64,000 nt of DNA from the NCBI GenBank assembly GCA_029851415.1, contig CM056743.1, forward strand, positions 12,702,727-12,766,726. The letters are read 5' to 3'. The notes beneath the pieces are model-generated. The model made no database searches. It worked only from the letters and a program-made list of their open reading frames with translations, and was not told where the DNA came from. The stretch is from Eretmocerus hayati. Taxonomy: Eukaryota; Arthropoda; Insecta; Hymenoptera; Aphelinidae. The translations under genes were made by a program, and so were the position numbers. Within the stretch, counting starts at the first letter, position 1. The number at the start of each line of letters is the position of its first letter. Shown piece after piece: positions 1-11,053 of the stretch.

Positions 1-999
1 CACTTGAAAAAAAATTGAAAAATTCGAGGTTCTAGGATTATCAACTTTATAGGGCAAAGACACTGCAATGAAACAGTGAAGTAACACGAAGCGATAGAGT
101 GAGGTATTTCTCGAGGACGCCTGACAGGAACAAATCTTTGCAGAGTCGACTCGAACATTATAAAAATGTTAGATTGCTCCATCAACTGATTCGGTAAAAA
201 TCGACAACACATCTCGAAAACACCTATTGTGTCTCACGAAGCGTTGATATTATGTTCTTTTGATATATGAGACGAGATCGAATGCTGTCCTTGCATACCT
301 CTGAAGTGAATTCATTTGAAAGAAGCCTATCGAAATCGGACAAGTCTTCGATAATAAGTTTAGTCGTTCTTATCCAATTTAATAGCGAAGAATTATCGAA
401 GAATCGAACATTTTTTTCTGATTTCGGCAAGCTACTGATATTTCATTCAACAATTTTCGATGAATTTTCGTGGACTCTTCCACTAAAATCGCCAGAACCT
501 CTAAAACGAGACCACATAGAATCTTCTTCGATAGGCTTTATTGTACCTCTCAAGCATTCTAGTCTCTGATGTTGATTTGATAACAGGAAAAAATGCTCCA
601 AGTCTCACGATTTGATACTCTTCAAAGCCGCCTAGAGTGCTCACACAATTCGTATCGGTAGTGGACTGTGAATGGATATTCAAAGAATCTGTCCAATGTG
701 AGACGGTGTGATATGAGGATGAAAGTGTTTCATATAGCTATGCAGTATCGTTTTTGAAATATCAAAAATTTAGAGCAAATATTTCGAGAGTTCATGGAAT
801 ATTCATCAACAGCCGAGATAAGATAGGGAGCAACATGCGATTCGTTTTCGCTCGATCGCCAATATTGTCAAAATAATTCATGGGACTAGTTAGGGATGCG
901 TGTGGGATTTTCCGTGAGTTGCTGATCAACTCAAGAGGGGCATTTGTCAAGTTACGCGAAATTTTTGCTAACACAAGCTTTATTTGATATAAATCTTAC
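1..999 (-). other. ttk intron after exon 4 (partial)
   Basis: Begins at donor GTAAGA and continues off the window. No zinc-finger signature (C-x2-C...H-x3-H) and no convincing second exon is visible on the minus strand here. The content is AT-rich and otherwise featureless. Confidence 0.6.
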
Positions 1000-1059
1000 C
1001 TTGTTTGAAACTATCACTGCCTTGTCTGCTCAGTGGACGTGTAAATTCCTCCTCTTTGG
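1000..1059 (-). CDS. ttk: ttk coding micro-exon 4 (60 nt)
   Basis: Between acceptor TTTTACAG| and donor CAAACAAG|GTAAGA there are exactly 60 bases with no stop. Joined in phase 1 to exon 3 they read [20 protein letters not shown] and again leave phase 1. Only a 146-bp intron separates it from exon 3. The Ser-rich [11 protein letters not shown] looks like a phosphorylation-type linker. It could be skipped without changing frame, so it may be an alternative cassette; this is inferred from length alone. Confidence 0.75.
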
Positions 1060-4000
1060 CTGTAAAATGAAAAGATACAGTTAAATTTCATAAGAATTTT
1101 GCAAGTTCAATTTTTCTTTCCAATGCACACGCGGAATTTCCGAAGAATTTCATAACATGTGCTGGAGCCTTCGAGAAAAGATAATTGAATAATTATTATT
1201 CTTACCGTGGGATGTGCTTGGTGTAGGCTCGGGCTCGCCCTTTATCCTGATAAGAAGTGAAGCATCCAATATATCAGTGCCGTTTTCGGTAACTTCGTCA
1301 TCTTTAGCGTCGCGACACGAGTTGTTATTATTGTTGTTGTTATTGTTCCCATTACTGGCCGCAGAAGCTCCACTGCTGTTGAAACCCGCCTCACTTTGAA
1401 AATCGAGGCCCATTTTCATCTCCATCATTTCAGGCGAACCTTGAACAAGATCGATACATTGCTCCTGACTGAGATTGGCATCCATTGGTGTATCTGATGA
1501 GCCACTTAGTTTTCGAGGCCTGCCTCGTTTGCGCTTTGGTGCGGTGAGTGCTGATCCAAGTAGTGGATGACTCGACATGTGGTGGTATCTGCAAGAACGT
1601 TGATTCGTTATATTAAATTCTGCCCACTCATATCAATCAATTAACTGTATATCATTCAAAGAAATTCTACAGAAACATCTACATGAACTGATCTATGATT
1701 TTCCTATCAAGATTTTGAAGTTTGAGAGTACTCATAAGTTAGTATAATTTGCACCCCGAACAAAAAATGATTCACTCAACACAAACTTGAATTCCTGGAT
1801 TAAGCGGGCGCAATTTTGTACGCTGATACTGGCAATACATGTCACGGAACAACCTCTGGCGATTCAAGTTCCACTTTGCGTGTACACTCCCGAGGAAGGT
1901 GAACTGCACAGCCGTGACGGTCAGTTACCGTTCGAGATCTTCTGTCTCACTCGCGCTCGTACCATAACATATGAGTGCGAGCGAGACGGAAGATCTCGAA
2001 TGCTACTCTGACCGTCACGGCTGTGCAGTTCACCTTCCTCGGGAGTGTACAAGTCTATTTCGATGAAAAAATACTCTCAATCTTCACTGATATACTTGGA
2101 TAGTGAATTCGTAGAATTTTAGATACATCGGGGAGAAATGTAAAAATTTTCATTAATTATGCACAATTTCATCTTTAGGGATCTTGTAAATATATCTCAT
2201 GCCGAATAAAAGTTCGACTGCGCGTTAATATAGAAGTTGATTCTATCCCAGACTTCATCAAGGTTCATATATGGTACATCGCTGAATTAAAAGGCACAAT
2301 GATCTTTTCCTTCTGACATTAATGATAAGAAATTCACCTCTAGAGGTCCCGTGAGCTTTTTCAAGCTTCATACTAATTGAAATGTGTTCATAAAGGTCAT
2401 AGAATTGAATTAAAAAAGCAGGAAAAGTTTGAGGATTATGAAACATTGCCAAGAAAGTACTTTGATATAAAAAATATCAACATGCACTAATTGTCATTGT
2501 TACCGAAGTAAGAAGAAAATTTTGTTCACGAGAAAGTAACTGAGACATAATTTATTCAAAGCATACCTTTTTTGAGGCAGTGGTTGCTGACTGAGCTGGT
2601 TGATTCGGTGAAGGCTGGGTGGTGGTTGAGCCCCACCTGAGCTTTGACCAGTTCCACTACCACTAAGAAGTGACGAGGTGATGCTTGGTAATTCACTTTT
2701 GTCTTCGTGAACTTCGGTTAATCCTTTAATACGCAAAGATTCTGCCACACGTAAAAATGCTGTGAGCCTGTCTTGGTCTACGCTCACTTCACCTCGGTAC
2801 ATGAAGTCGAGAAGCGAACGCATGTCTACGTATGGCACATCCTTCAAGATGACAATTGGATGCTTGTCCGGATGGTTCACGAACAGCGCCTGCAAGTGTT
2901 GACAATTTCATCAGAAAAATATTGACAAATTTTCAAGATCTTGAAATGATTTTGGGATGGTTCGCACATTGGAAAGTTGAAAATATTTACTTCCTGCGAA
3001 GTTGTAACGATCGACAAATTTCAAAATGTATGAGTCTTGCAGAAAATGCATCAATTACGTATAAGAAGTGAGAATTGTGTTGCTGTGATAAAAAGTTCTG
3101 AAGATGACTGACGGGACGTATGAATCCGATCCCGAGTACAATCAATCCAATTCTTGACTTGGAACTTAAGGAGATTGAACCTCCTAGGCTTCTAGATTCG
3201 AAACTACGCTGTGATATTACCATGCAGATGATATTCACCAGATTCAATGTTTACCATCACTTATTAGTCTGAGTATCACAAGGATTAATGAAGGCAGTGA
3301 AGGGCATTAGGGTCACACAAGCGACTCACCAAAAATACCGATTTTTGAACTATGATTGGGATTCAACAGTGATTCATCAGGATTCGAAATTGTCTTTCGA
3401 CACAATAATGTTCGAATTGCCATTCTTTTGAACCAAATTTACTCACTTTCGGAACGTCCGAGCCTATAAAACTATGAATTTGCGCACGCTCCTTATTTTC
3501 GGGGTTTTTCAATTTCCCTCTTGATTTTACTACTGATGGGTTATGAATGATCTGATTACGATTGTAATATTCTGGAATTAGTCGACGTATTACACTCACA
3601 ATTCGTCGATACCATTCCGTGACAATTGTCAAATACACGGATTAATCTAGAAAAGCTAACAAGAAGAGCACTGATCTCGCGGCTTTCTGATTTGACCTCA
3701 TTTTCGTAAATCGCCTTGTTTTGGTGAGAAATGAAGTAATCTCCGAGGGTTTGGTCCATTGGATCCTTTATCCTAAGATATAGCTATGGAGACTGATTGT
3801 AAAAAAAGCCTTGTACATAAACTCTCCGTGGCTGTGTATCTCTGGATAAGGAGCACGTTGTATTCAACCCTTGGAGATACCTTCATTTCTCACGAAAACG
3901 AGATGATGCGCGGAATTGCATCAAGATCCACTATCCAAGATGTTGTGGAAATCGTCTCGTAGGGCCAAATCTTGTGACATTACATTTCTTCTAGTTTTCC

Positions 4001-4299
4001 ACTAATGTTGATTAGTGAGCATACGTAATTGAGTACTCTTCCGAGTTAGATTGTTTCTCGTCTGATGACTTATCTATGAGTCAAGAATGCATCATGGCAT
4101 ATTTATGCAAGAGAAGAGAATTGCTTACCTGAAAGTACGGACTACATGCCGAGAGTACCATCTTGTGCGCTCGAAGCAACTGTCCCTCAACGGCAAGTGT
4201 GACATCGACGAAAGATTCATCGTGTAGAAGTTGATCAAATACAGAGAGCAGGTTACTCTGGTGATTGTTCCAACGCAAGCAAAACCTTTGCGACGCCAT
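1000..4299 (-). CDS. ttk: Tramtrack BTB/POZ transcription factor, 5' coding part (four exons; 3' exons outside window)
   Basis: Coding join 4299-4129, 2889-2567, 1588-1206, 1059-1000 on the minus strand gives about 312 residues and remains open at the left. All three junctions have GT/AG ends and matching phases (0, 2, 1). Residues 1 to about 120 are a BTB/POZ dimerisation domain starting [15 protein letters not shown] and including [18 protein letters not shown] and [14 protein letters not shown], which I recognise as the Tramtrack type rather than lola or mod(mdg4). Residues 183-191 (KRKRGRPRK) are an AT-hook, 246-254 are poly-Asn, and 280-283 (IKGE) fit a sumoylation consensus. Known role of the family: a nuclear repressor that sets neuronal versus non-neuronal fate; alternative 3' exons supply different C2H2 zinc-finger pairs. 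Those exons are not seen here, so the gene is partial by window edge, not broken. The BTB identity is firm; the fourth exon is slightly less certain. Confidence 0.93.
1206..1588 (-). CDS. ttk: ttk coding exon 3 (AT-hook, poly-Asn, acidic tail, residues 165-292)
   Basis: The acceptor TTCTTGCAG| is followed by ATACCACCACATG; its first base completes an Arg codon split from exon 2, giving [11 protein letters not shown]. The exon encodes KRKRGRPRK, a classic AT-hook for minor-groove binding, then a Met/Glu/Asp-rich stretch, a run of nine Asn (encoded by mixed AAT/AAC near 1319-1349), [11 protein letters not shown], and [14 protein letters not shown] with a PsiKxE-type sumoylation motif. The donor CACG|GTAAG leaves one base (phase 1). 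Confidence 0.9.
1589..2566 (-). other. ttk intron between exons 2 and 3
   Basis: 978 bases with GTATGC and TTGCAG ends. The only structure seen is the long hairpin at 1881-2051. Confidence 0.85.
1881..2051. repeat. Long hairpin element in ttk intron
   Basis: A 171-bp inverted repeat. The outer arms pair perfectly for about 43 bases (starting TGTACACTCCCGAGG), then continue with a few mismatches through CGAGATCTTC to a small loop near 1966. It is GC-richer than the intron around it. The shape suggests a foldback MITE, but I see no clear target duplication. Confidence 0.85.
2567..2889 (-). CDS. ttk: ttk coding exon 2 (BTB C-terminal half and linker, residues 58-165)
   Basis: The acceptor CACTTGCAG| precedes GCG CTG TTC (ALF), continuing SACSPYFQ in frame. 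The exon completes the BTB domain and then runs into a low-complexity linker rich in Ser, Gly, Gln and Pro ([27 protein letters not shown]). The donor is AAAAAAG|GTATGC with two bases left over. The reading frame stays open past the donor for about 20 codons, but that part is intronic. Confidence 0.92.
2890..4128 (-). other. ttk intron between exons 1 and 2
   Basis: 1239 bases with GTAAG and TTGCAG ends. It holds a degenerate copy of the foldback family at about 3711-3935 and nothing else recognisable. Confidence 0.85.
3711..3935. mobile_element. Foldback family A, copy 1 (degenerate)
   Basis: Arms containing TTGGTGAGAAATGAAG, an ATCTCC(A/G)AGGGTTT block and a TATCC-AGATA block pair as an inverted repeat around a short spacer. 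The same arm blocks occur in the same order at 25.8 kb and 48.9 kb. This copy has a shortened, altered loop, so it is the oldest-looking of the set. Confidence 0.7.
4129..4299 (-). CDS. ttk: ttk coding exon 1 (BTB N-terminal half, residues 1-57)
   Basis: Begins at ATG 4299-4297 in a strong context (G at -3, G at +4) and ends at donor CAG|GTAAG (intron from 4128) in phase 0 after SACSPYFQ. This is the usual intron position inside insect BTB domains of this group. I chose this start because MASQRFC matches the start region known for Tramtrack. An in-frame ATG lies 17 codons upstream at 4350-4348 in a weak context (C at -3); if it were used, the protein would gain a short acidic leader. Confidence 0.93.
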
Positions 4300-4480
4300 T
4301 GCAGCTTCGCTTCTAAGATCCGCAAGATTGCCGTTTATGTCAGCTAACATCAGAACGACTTTTATTTTGCTCAATGGCTATTCAATTATGTCTTCTTTGG
4401 CTTCTTTTCAGAATTTTCTGACAGGATAGAAATTGTACGAGTCATTCGGTGCCTCGATCACTACAATCCTTCCTTGTTTC
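4300..4480 (-). other. ttk: ttk 5' UTR part of the first coding exon
   Basis: A strong acceptor (TTTTCTTTGATTGTTACAG) ends at 4481, so the exon probably spans 4480-4129 with 181 bases of leader. The leader contains the in-frame ATG at 4350-4348. A second possible acceptor (GGATCTTAG, exon from 4312) would remove that ATG. Which acceptor is used decides whether a 17-residue N-terminal extension is possible. Confidence 0.55.
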
Positions 4481-5789
4481 CTGTAACAATCAAAGAAAAT
4501 AATCTTTCAATTTTTGATTCATGTTTGTGAAGCTATTCGGGAAATAATGCAGGTCAGTATTATCACAATAACCTTGATTAGCTGATTAACGCATCAATGA
4601 AAATCCATGTATGATAACTATACCGGTCAACCGGTCCTCTTTCCCATTAACCTGAGGAACTTGACACGAAGAAAAAGTTGTGCCACGTGAGAGATGTGTT
4701 ACAATAAATTTCATATATCTTTGTTCGAACGATTTTGAAGAAAACACCTTGTGAAAGCTGCTTTGATAACGTGGGTGATGGTAGGTATTGCATGAAACTT
4801 CTGATTATTCGGAACGTGGTTGATATAGACATTGCAAGGTGACGGCGAGAATATTTCAAATAATACAATCACAAATGTTGCTCAAGCAGCTTCTAGCAAT
4901 CGTTTTCTTTCAATGCAAGATCAGCCATACATTACCCCGAACCTTGTATCTCACATGTTACAACAATGTTTCCTGCTAGTCAAGTTCCACACAAGGATTC
5001 TCACATCTGACGTGATCGATACATACAATGTCGGACTGTCACCTGTTTTCTGTGGTATGTTCTGAATGATGAACAAGACGTGTAACCAATTCCGGGCATA
5101 TAAGTCAATCAGTCGGATCAACTCAGATAGATTCAACGGTTGCGCTGATTTGCTTTTTTTTTGCATGATCAAAATCATTCCGACTGCGAGAAGACAGACA
5201 CAATTCCACAAGTCTCAACTGTATTCAAACCGAATCGAATATACCTAACCAGCAAAGAGCCAAGGAACAACAAATATTCATTAGTTGGCCCAGGAGCCAG
5301 AGCTTGCGAGATATGTATACAAAACTACCCATGTAACGCGCGAGAAGAATAACGAAGATGAGCTAGGATTTATAACACATACATGAAGGCTTGGGATGAT
5401 CCCTCGTGATTATCTACCCATCTCCTAATAACTCCTAATTTGGCCATTTCATTATCAAACATTCTGACATGAGTTCCTAACAAAAAATTGAGAATGAGCT
5501 AGTGTGGCACTTGCGCAAGGCTCGGATGTCATTGCTCTTTGACATGGTGATTGGAAGATTTACAAGAAGCAGAACACAGAAATTATCATCGAATAGTCCG
5601 ACGCCACTGGCCAATCGTGCTTTGATTTCCAGAGTTTCTATCAAATTCCCTGAGAATTTCAATCTCTCCAAAAATTTTTCTCTAATTTCCTGAGAATCCG
5701 AAAATTCCATGAATTCCAGAATTTTTGGGTACTTTTCATATTAAAAAAAAATATATCCAACGCCCCAAAGAGAGAGTATAACACGAGTT
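4481..5789. other. Non-coding DNA upstream of ttk exon 1
   Basis: Intron or upstream sequence. It contains a short palindrome ACCGGTCAACCGGT near 4622 but no exon, repeat family or promoter that I can support. Confidence 0.5.
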
Positions 5790-6560
5790 TAAACAATCTA
5801 GGACACCAGAGCCTCACGGGGACAAGTTATATTATAGCGAGGAGTGGAGCAGCGGACATAAGCGTGGCGGCGCGGCGGAGCTCGCATCATAGGGTGTAAC
5901 GAACCCAAAAGGGGACATCCAGGCATCGTCAGAGCTCTCTTCTTGAAGCCTCGACGCGCGCGATGATGGCTGCAACTCTCGCAGCACTGTGCGGCGGTGC
6001 TGCATCAGCGAACATCACCGTTTTACCACACCGGAGACACGCCAAACAGAGTGCATGAGCTCGTTCTTCGAAAGATACAAAAAAAAACCGGGTGGGGGCG
6101 GTGGAATCGGGCGTGGGCTGGTGGACATCGTTGGGTGCCCTGGCTGGCATATTATAATATAACAGTCGACCTGGTCGTCGTCAATGCATTACCACGTGGG
6201 CGACCTGCATGGTATATATGAAAGCGAGAAAGATTTATAAGTATATGTCTTATGTGGCCTTGATGTGAGAGAACTTGGTATCAGAAAGGCGGTAGCAACA
6301 TCAGCTAATAATGATAATGACCGGGCGAATATATATGTATGTAAAGGTATATGTTTATATTGTGATCGGTTATAGTTGCAGCATCGAGCAGTACTGTTTT
6401 GTAAGGTGTTACGGATACCTGTATAAGGAGAGAGGCACGCGCCTGATGCCGCCACGGAGAATCGTGTCGGATAACGGAATCGCTGATCTGACGTCCTCTG
6501 TGCATGGGGGCAATTCAGAAAGTACGATGCTGAGCTGTTATACGAGTTTGTTACCCTGAT
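5790..6560. promoter_or_regulatory. GC/CpG-rich island nearest ttk
   Basis: Base composition changes sharply from the AT-rich flanks to CpG-rich sequence (GGCGGCGCGGCGGAGC, GACGCGCGCG), followed by TATATGTATG runs. There are no inverted repeats and no protein-like frame. It may be regulatory DNA or a 5' exon region of ttk; this is inference from composition and position. Confidence 0.3.
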
Positions 6561-7524
6561 CTTGAAAGTTGCAACCCCAATATGAATGTGGTAGAGGGTA
6601 TCGTCTTTTTTGAAAAAAAGTCGTATTGATTTTGATCACAAATATTTCCATTCAATCTGTTTCATGGTCTGCCAAGACAAGTTTGTGAGCCGAGTATCGC
6701 GTTAGTCAGAACTTTTATGCAGAAATTCATCATTCTAGGCGGATTATCCATGTTAATGTCTTTGATATCTCTGTAACTATTGCCACTAAAAGTAAGAGAC
6801 AAATTGTCAACTGAACGATTCATGGGCAGTGAAGAGTAAGAAGAGATTCGACATATTTTGGTTAATTAAATTTTGAAATCTATAATCTGTCCGAAGGTGT
6901 GTAGAACTCTTGTTCTTTCAAAAACTACCAATTCTTGTTTTCAATGAATTTTCAAATAAACAACGAAATTTGAGTGATCTAATAGAAGTCATAAGCAATT
7001 ATACCAAAATATTCAATCCGGCTACACATAGATTTCTCCATCATCAAGCGAATCTCGTAAAAGGAACTTTTCAGAAAATTCAGTTGGGAAACGTTTGCAA
7101 ACAATGGCGACAACTCAGTCAAAACTACATTATGATGCCACAGAACGTGAAACCTGAGGGAGATTCCTATTGCATTGGAATATAAGGAGGTGCAGCTTGC
7201 CAAGAGCTAAGCAATTCTGGGCAAATGTGCTCAAATCAATGCAGAGACTACATTGTTTTCTTTTGTAAACTTGGACATTCCTCTCACCCATCAGGATGAC
7301 GAGGTAACGAGGAAAATTCGAACACATTTTTTTCATACCCCACATAACTGGGGTATGAAAAAAATCCGATATCACTCTTTATGTAGTTCTAAGCACTTCA
7401 AATGATACCATTTTTCTGACAATGTCCGAAATTACAGTTCACTATCTTTGCACCTTGTCTAATCCAAGGGTACCCCAAGATGAGCAGGCAATAAGTTAAA
7501 TGAGCCAATCACTCCAAACTCTCC
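6561..7524. other. AT-rich non-coding stretch with one short hairpin
   Basis: Nothing gene-like. A perfect 16-bp stem with a 6-base loop lies at 7327-7364 (TTTTTTTCATACCCCA and its complement). Confidence 0.5.
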
Positions 7525-7926
7525 TTAAGGTGAGGCCGTAGTCCGCTGAATAGACGTAAATCCGTTCGGAGGATAAGCCGAATTTTACTTGATCAAATGA
7601 CTTGGGATTTCACATGCATGTATAGAATGCATGTCTAAATCGCGCTACGAAGCCAAATATGTCAATTTCACTGAAAGAAAGTGTCCAGATGAGGTTTACT
7701 CGAGACGTCGTAGGTTGCCGCTCTCTAGCAGACGACGTTTGGGTACATCTCGTTTGGATACTTTTTTGAGTGGAATTGACATATTTGGCTTCGTAGCGCG
7801 ATTGAGACATGCGTTCTATAGATGTATGTAAAATTCCAAGTCATTTGGTCTATTAAAATTCGACTTATCCTCCGAACGGATTCAGGGCTATATTCAATAT
7901 GGCGGCGGACTACGGCCTGGCCTTAA
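7525..7926. mobile_element. TTAA-flanked inverted-repeat element (piggyBac-type MITE)
   Basis: TTAA at 7525-7528 and 7923-7926 bounds a 394-bp body whose ends are GG(T/C)(G/C)AGGCCGTAGTCCGC in inverted orientation. The arms stay complementary far inward (CGTTCGGAGGATAAG, CGCGCTACGAAGCCAAATATG). There is no transposase frame. TTAA duplication is characteristic of piggyBac-mobilised elements. Confidence 0.85.
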
Positions 7927-10177
7927 TGTAGATTCGAATTTACGTTAGCTTAGAACTTTTGAAACTACTCAACACGCTACTCAACAGTATACTCATGCAC
8001 ATTATTTTCGAATGTAATATGAGTTGAGATAAGCCTCTAGTTCCATTTTCATTTCAAATTAGTTCCACCACAAGTGGAGGGTGCAAACAGAAGAAGAAGA
8101 TTTCAATTATTCGTATAACGGGGCACTTGCTGCTTCACTCAACGAGCTCTCGCACGCACTATGCACTGTGCATTTGTAAGTACGACAAAGAAGAAAAGTC
8201 AGCCAGACCAGGCCAAACCAAGGGCAACGGTACAAGAACAAGCAAGACGTACGCGAGTAAAGCTCTTCTCAGAAACCTGACTAGGAGATGATTTTTTGTT
8301 TCCGACTTCAACTTCACATGGATTTTCAACCCATCGTATTTGGGAAGGGCAACGGAATGGACTTGAATTAACAGTTGAACAATATTGTCTGCTTCATAGT
8401 GATGAGATTTTATAGCTGGTTTGAAATTGAAACTCATACGGTGATTCGGAGAAAATGAGTGAAGATTTGCAGGGTAAGTTCTAAATTTATGAAAATATAA
8501 TGATTAAAGATCGATTAACTGAAACACCTGTAGTCTTTCGTAGACTGAGAATGGCTGGCTTACGAAATCACGTGCAGTTTATCATTATTCCGCCCTGTTG
8601 GCTTGAAGCAAGAAGATACATTTTCTGATTGCGTGTATTCTTGACACAATGCCTCGATACTCTAGATAATGTGACTTTTTAAAGGAAAGAAATGTGATCA
8701 ACTGATACAGGAGTACATTCTTTGGTGTTGAGAAACATGGATGAAGTTACAGTCGGTCCCAAGAAACCATTCCTCGTGGTCATTTTCAGGACTGATGGAG
8801 TGTCAGCTATGCCTGGCTGCTTTGGCAATGACATAATCTTCACCATTTGCTAACAAAGAGTCTACACATACCTTAAACATTACAGAATACAATAATGACT
8901 TTCAGTAATGAGAAATGTCCCTCCGTAGTAAATTACGTAGGTACTTTAAAAAGCATAGAGTCCCTCGGTCTTGAGATTTCCATCAAGTAGGTATATCGAC
9001 ATTGGCTCTTATTAGGGTTATAATGCATGGAGTATTTTCATTAGCATCATACTTCACTGCAAGATTTTGAGAGTGTGCAGTGATGATGGAACGATATCTC
9101 TGTTCTCCAAAGTTTGTGTGAGTTACGCTTTGATGGGAAACGATTGAGCTGAAGTACCTAAACTCACCTTAATGGTCACTCTCGCCATAAGAACTATCTT
9201 GAATGATGAATCGAAAAAATGGTTGACAGCATACTAACTTTCATGATAAATTAGCCACGCCTGGGATACTTTTGCGGATCTGGATAAACACGGTTCTCCT
9301 GGATCACGATGAATCGATATTTCGATTTGTGATAACAAACGGCAGCCGTGGATTCGGCAATCCGAGGCCAAGATCAGGCATGAGATGATGAAAGCCCAAA
9401 ATCCACTGTTCAATTTCAATCAGAAGCCATCATTGGGAACTTTTCATTGATTTAAATTGTATCCCTGTAACAACTACCACAGACTACATTTTCAGTGCGC
9501 CTGTCATATTATATCAGAATCTGCGAATCTGACTTTCATTATTTTCAGCATGTGCATAAATAGTTCGGTGCTAGTCAATGTCAAGGTCATTACTCAAGTA
9601 AGAAGCTCCTTGCTCTACAAACAACTATGAACCCATATGGTTTTTGTAACGTACTCCAAATTGAATCTCAAGCATTTTCAGTATTGGTGAGATAGTTTCA
9701 ATCGAAACTACTATTTCATCACTGTTAGAATTCCTGTTACTAGACCATGAGATTGACTCGACTAATGGGATTTCATGGTTCTTTGTATTTCATCACATCA
9801 TATTACGTTACCGCATGACGTGGAATGTCTTTAGCCCAACACAAACTTCATCAATGCTTTTTACATGTCGAATTGAAGTTACATGGAAGTGCTTGGCCAC
9901 AGCTCCGCAGCAGTTTCTAATATTTTCGTAGTGCAAATCACATGCGACTTTTTTCATATTTTCTTCTCTTTTTGAAAAAGATCAAACGAGACTGGGAGCG
10001 TACTCACGAATTCGTTCAAGGGTGAATGAATCGACAGGTGAATGGTTCTTTTACACTCTGACCTCCAATTTCAAAGAGAGAGAGAGAGAGAGTATGCGAA
10101 CGCCTGAGATAATCTGCTTGCGCATTCACGATACGGACATGAGTTGAAGCTGAGTGGGGTCAAAGGAGCGATTCGGT
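7927..10177. other. AT-rich non-coding DNA
   Basis: I see no exon, repeat family, SINE head or long inverted repeat in this stretch. A short (GA)n tract lies near 10075-10092. Confidence 0.5.
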
Positions 10178-10182
10178 CTCTC

Positions 10183-11045
10183 TTAACTTTTCCGAGTGAA
10201 ATCTCACTCGGAAAGAGTGAGTCCTGACTCGGAGTTCGGAGTGAAATCGTGGCAACTCGGTACCGAGTGAGTTTCACTCAGAAAAAAGAGTGAGATTTTT
10301 CACTCGGGGAATCTGAGTCAATCCAAACGTTATTTCACCGAAACTGAATATTTTCGTTTAATCAATACGTTGCGGGCTATAAAATTAATAAATTATTATT
10401 AATCATCCGAAGGTTCGAAAAAAAGAAAAAAATCAATCCCGCCTGTAGCGGGATTGTCACTTCGACATTTTTCTTAATTTGGGAAGTGCGGGGATTTGAA
10501 CTCGGATGTCATGGTTGTAAATCGTACTGCTTCTCCACTGGGCCACTGCTGCTGTTGGCATCTGAGGTCCATAGCATCGTCTTATAGGAATGATGCACCA
10601 TGTAACTTTATACGTGTCGTAAGTGGAAATGAAAATATGAAAAGTAGTTATTGTTTCGGTCGAAGAAATAACAAAAGTGAAACCTAGATATTTCCCCGGT
10701 AACAGGGCATTGCATTTATATTAATAGGGTTGATCAATTTATACGTAATACATGCATTTATAAACTTATGGAAGAGGATATTGACATTTCTCAGCTCAGT
10801 TTTTCAACGAATATTGCAGGAAGCTACTATTTTCCTCTTTGTGAGCTACGCATTGATCCACCAGTAACAAATGTGCGGCAAAACATAACCTATAATTTGA
10901 TTTGAGCGTCTCACTCTTGCATCCGAGTGAAATCTCACTCGAACTTCGGAGTGAAATTTTTGGTTTTCTTGATATCTGACTCTTTACCGAGTGAAATGGA
11001 CTTTCACTCGGAATCCGAGTGGAAAATCTCACTCGGAGAGGTTAA
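10183..11045. mobile_element. TTAA-flanked element with TCCGAGTGA-repeat ends
   Basis: TTAA occurs at 10183-10186 and 11042-11045. Inside it the ends are inverted (CTTTTCCGAGTGA and CCTCTCCGAGTGA). Each end carries a cluster of the motif (T)CCGAGTGAAA or its complement TTTCACTCGG, about ten copies within 150 bp at 10190-10310 and again at 10905-11040. The flanks just outside the TTAA (CTCTC / GAGAG) also mirror each other, so the true ends could be 5 bases further out. A tRNA-like SINE sits in the middle. Confidence 0.7.
10430..10560 (-). mobile_element. tRNA-derived SINE (type 2 head)
   Basis: On the minus strand from about 10555 downwards there is an A-box-like TGGCCCAGTGGAGAAGC, then a B-box GAGTTCAAATCCCCGC spaced as in a tRNA. 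The acceptor-like pairing is poor and the sequence runs on past the B box, so it is a SINE head, not a tRNA gene. Confidence 0.6.
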
Positions 11046-11053
11046 GAGAGGTA

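Noticed and set aside
1214..1399. Leucine-rich plus-strand open frame
   Set aside because: It is the reverse of the poly-Asn codons of ttk exon 3.
4125..4325. Second minus-strand frame over ttk exon 1
   Set aside because: A frame-shifted shadow of the BTB exon.
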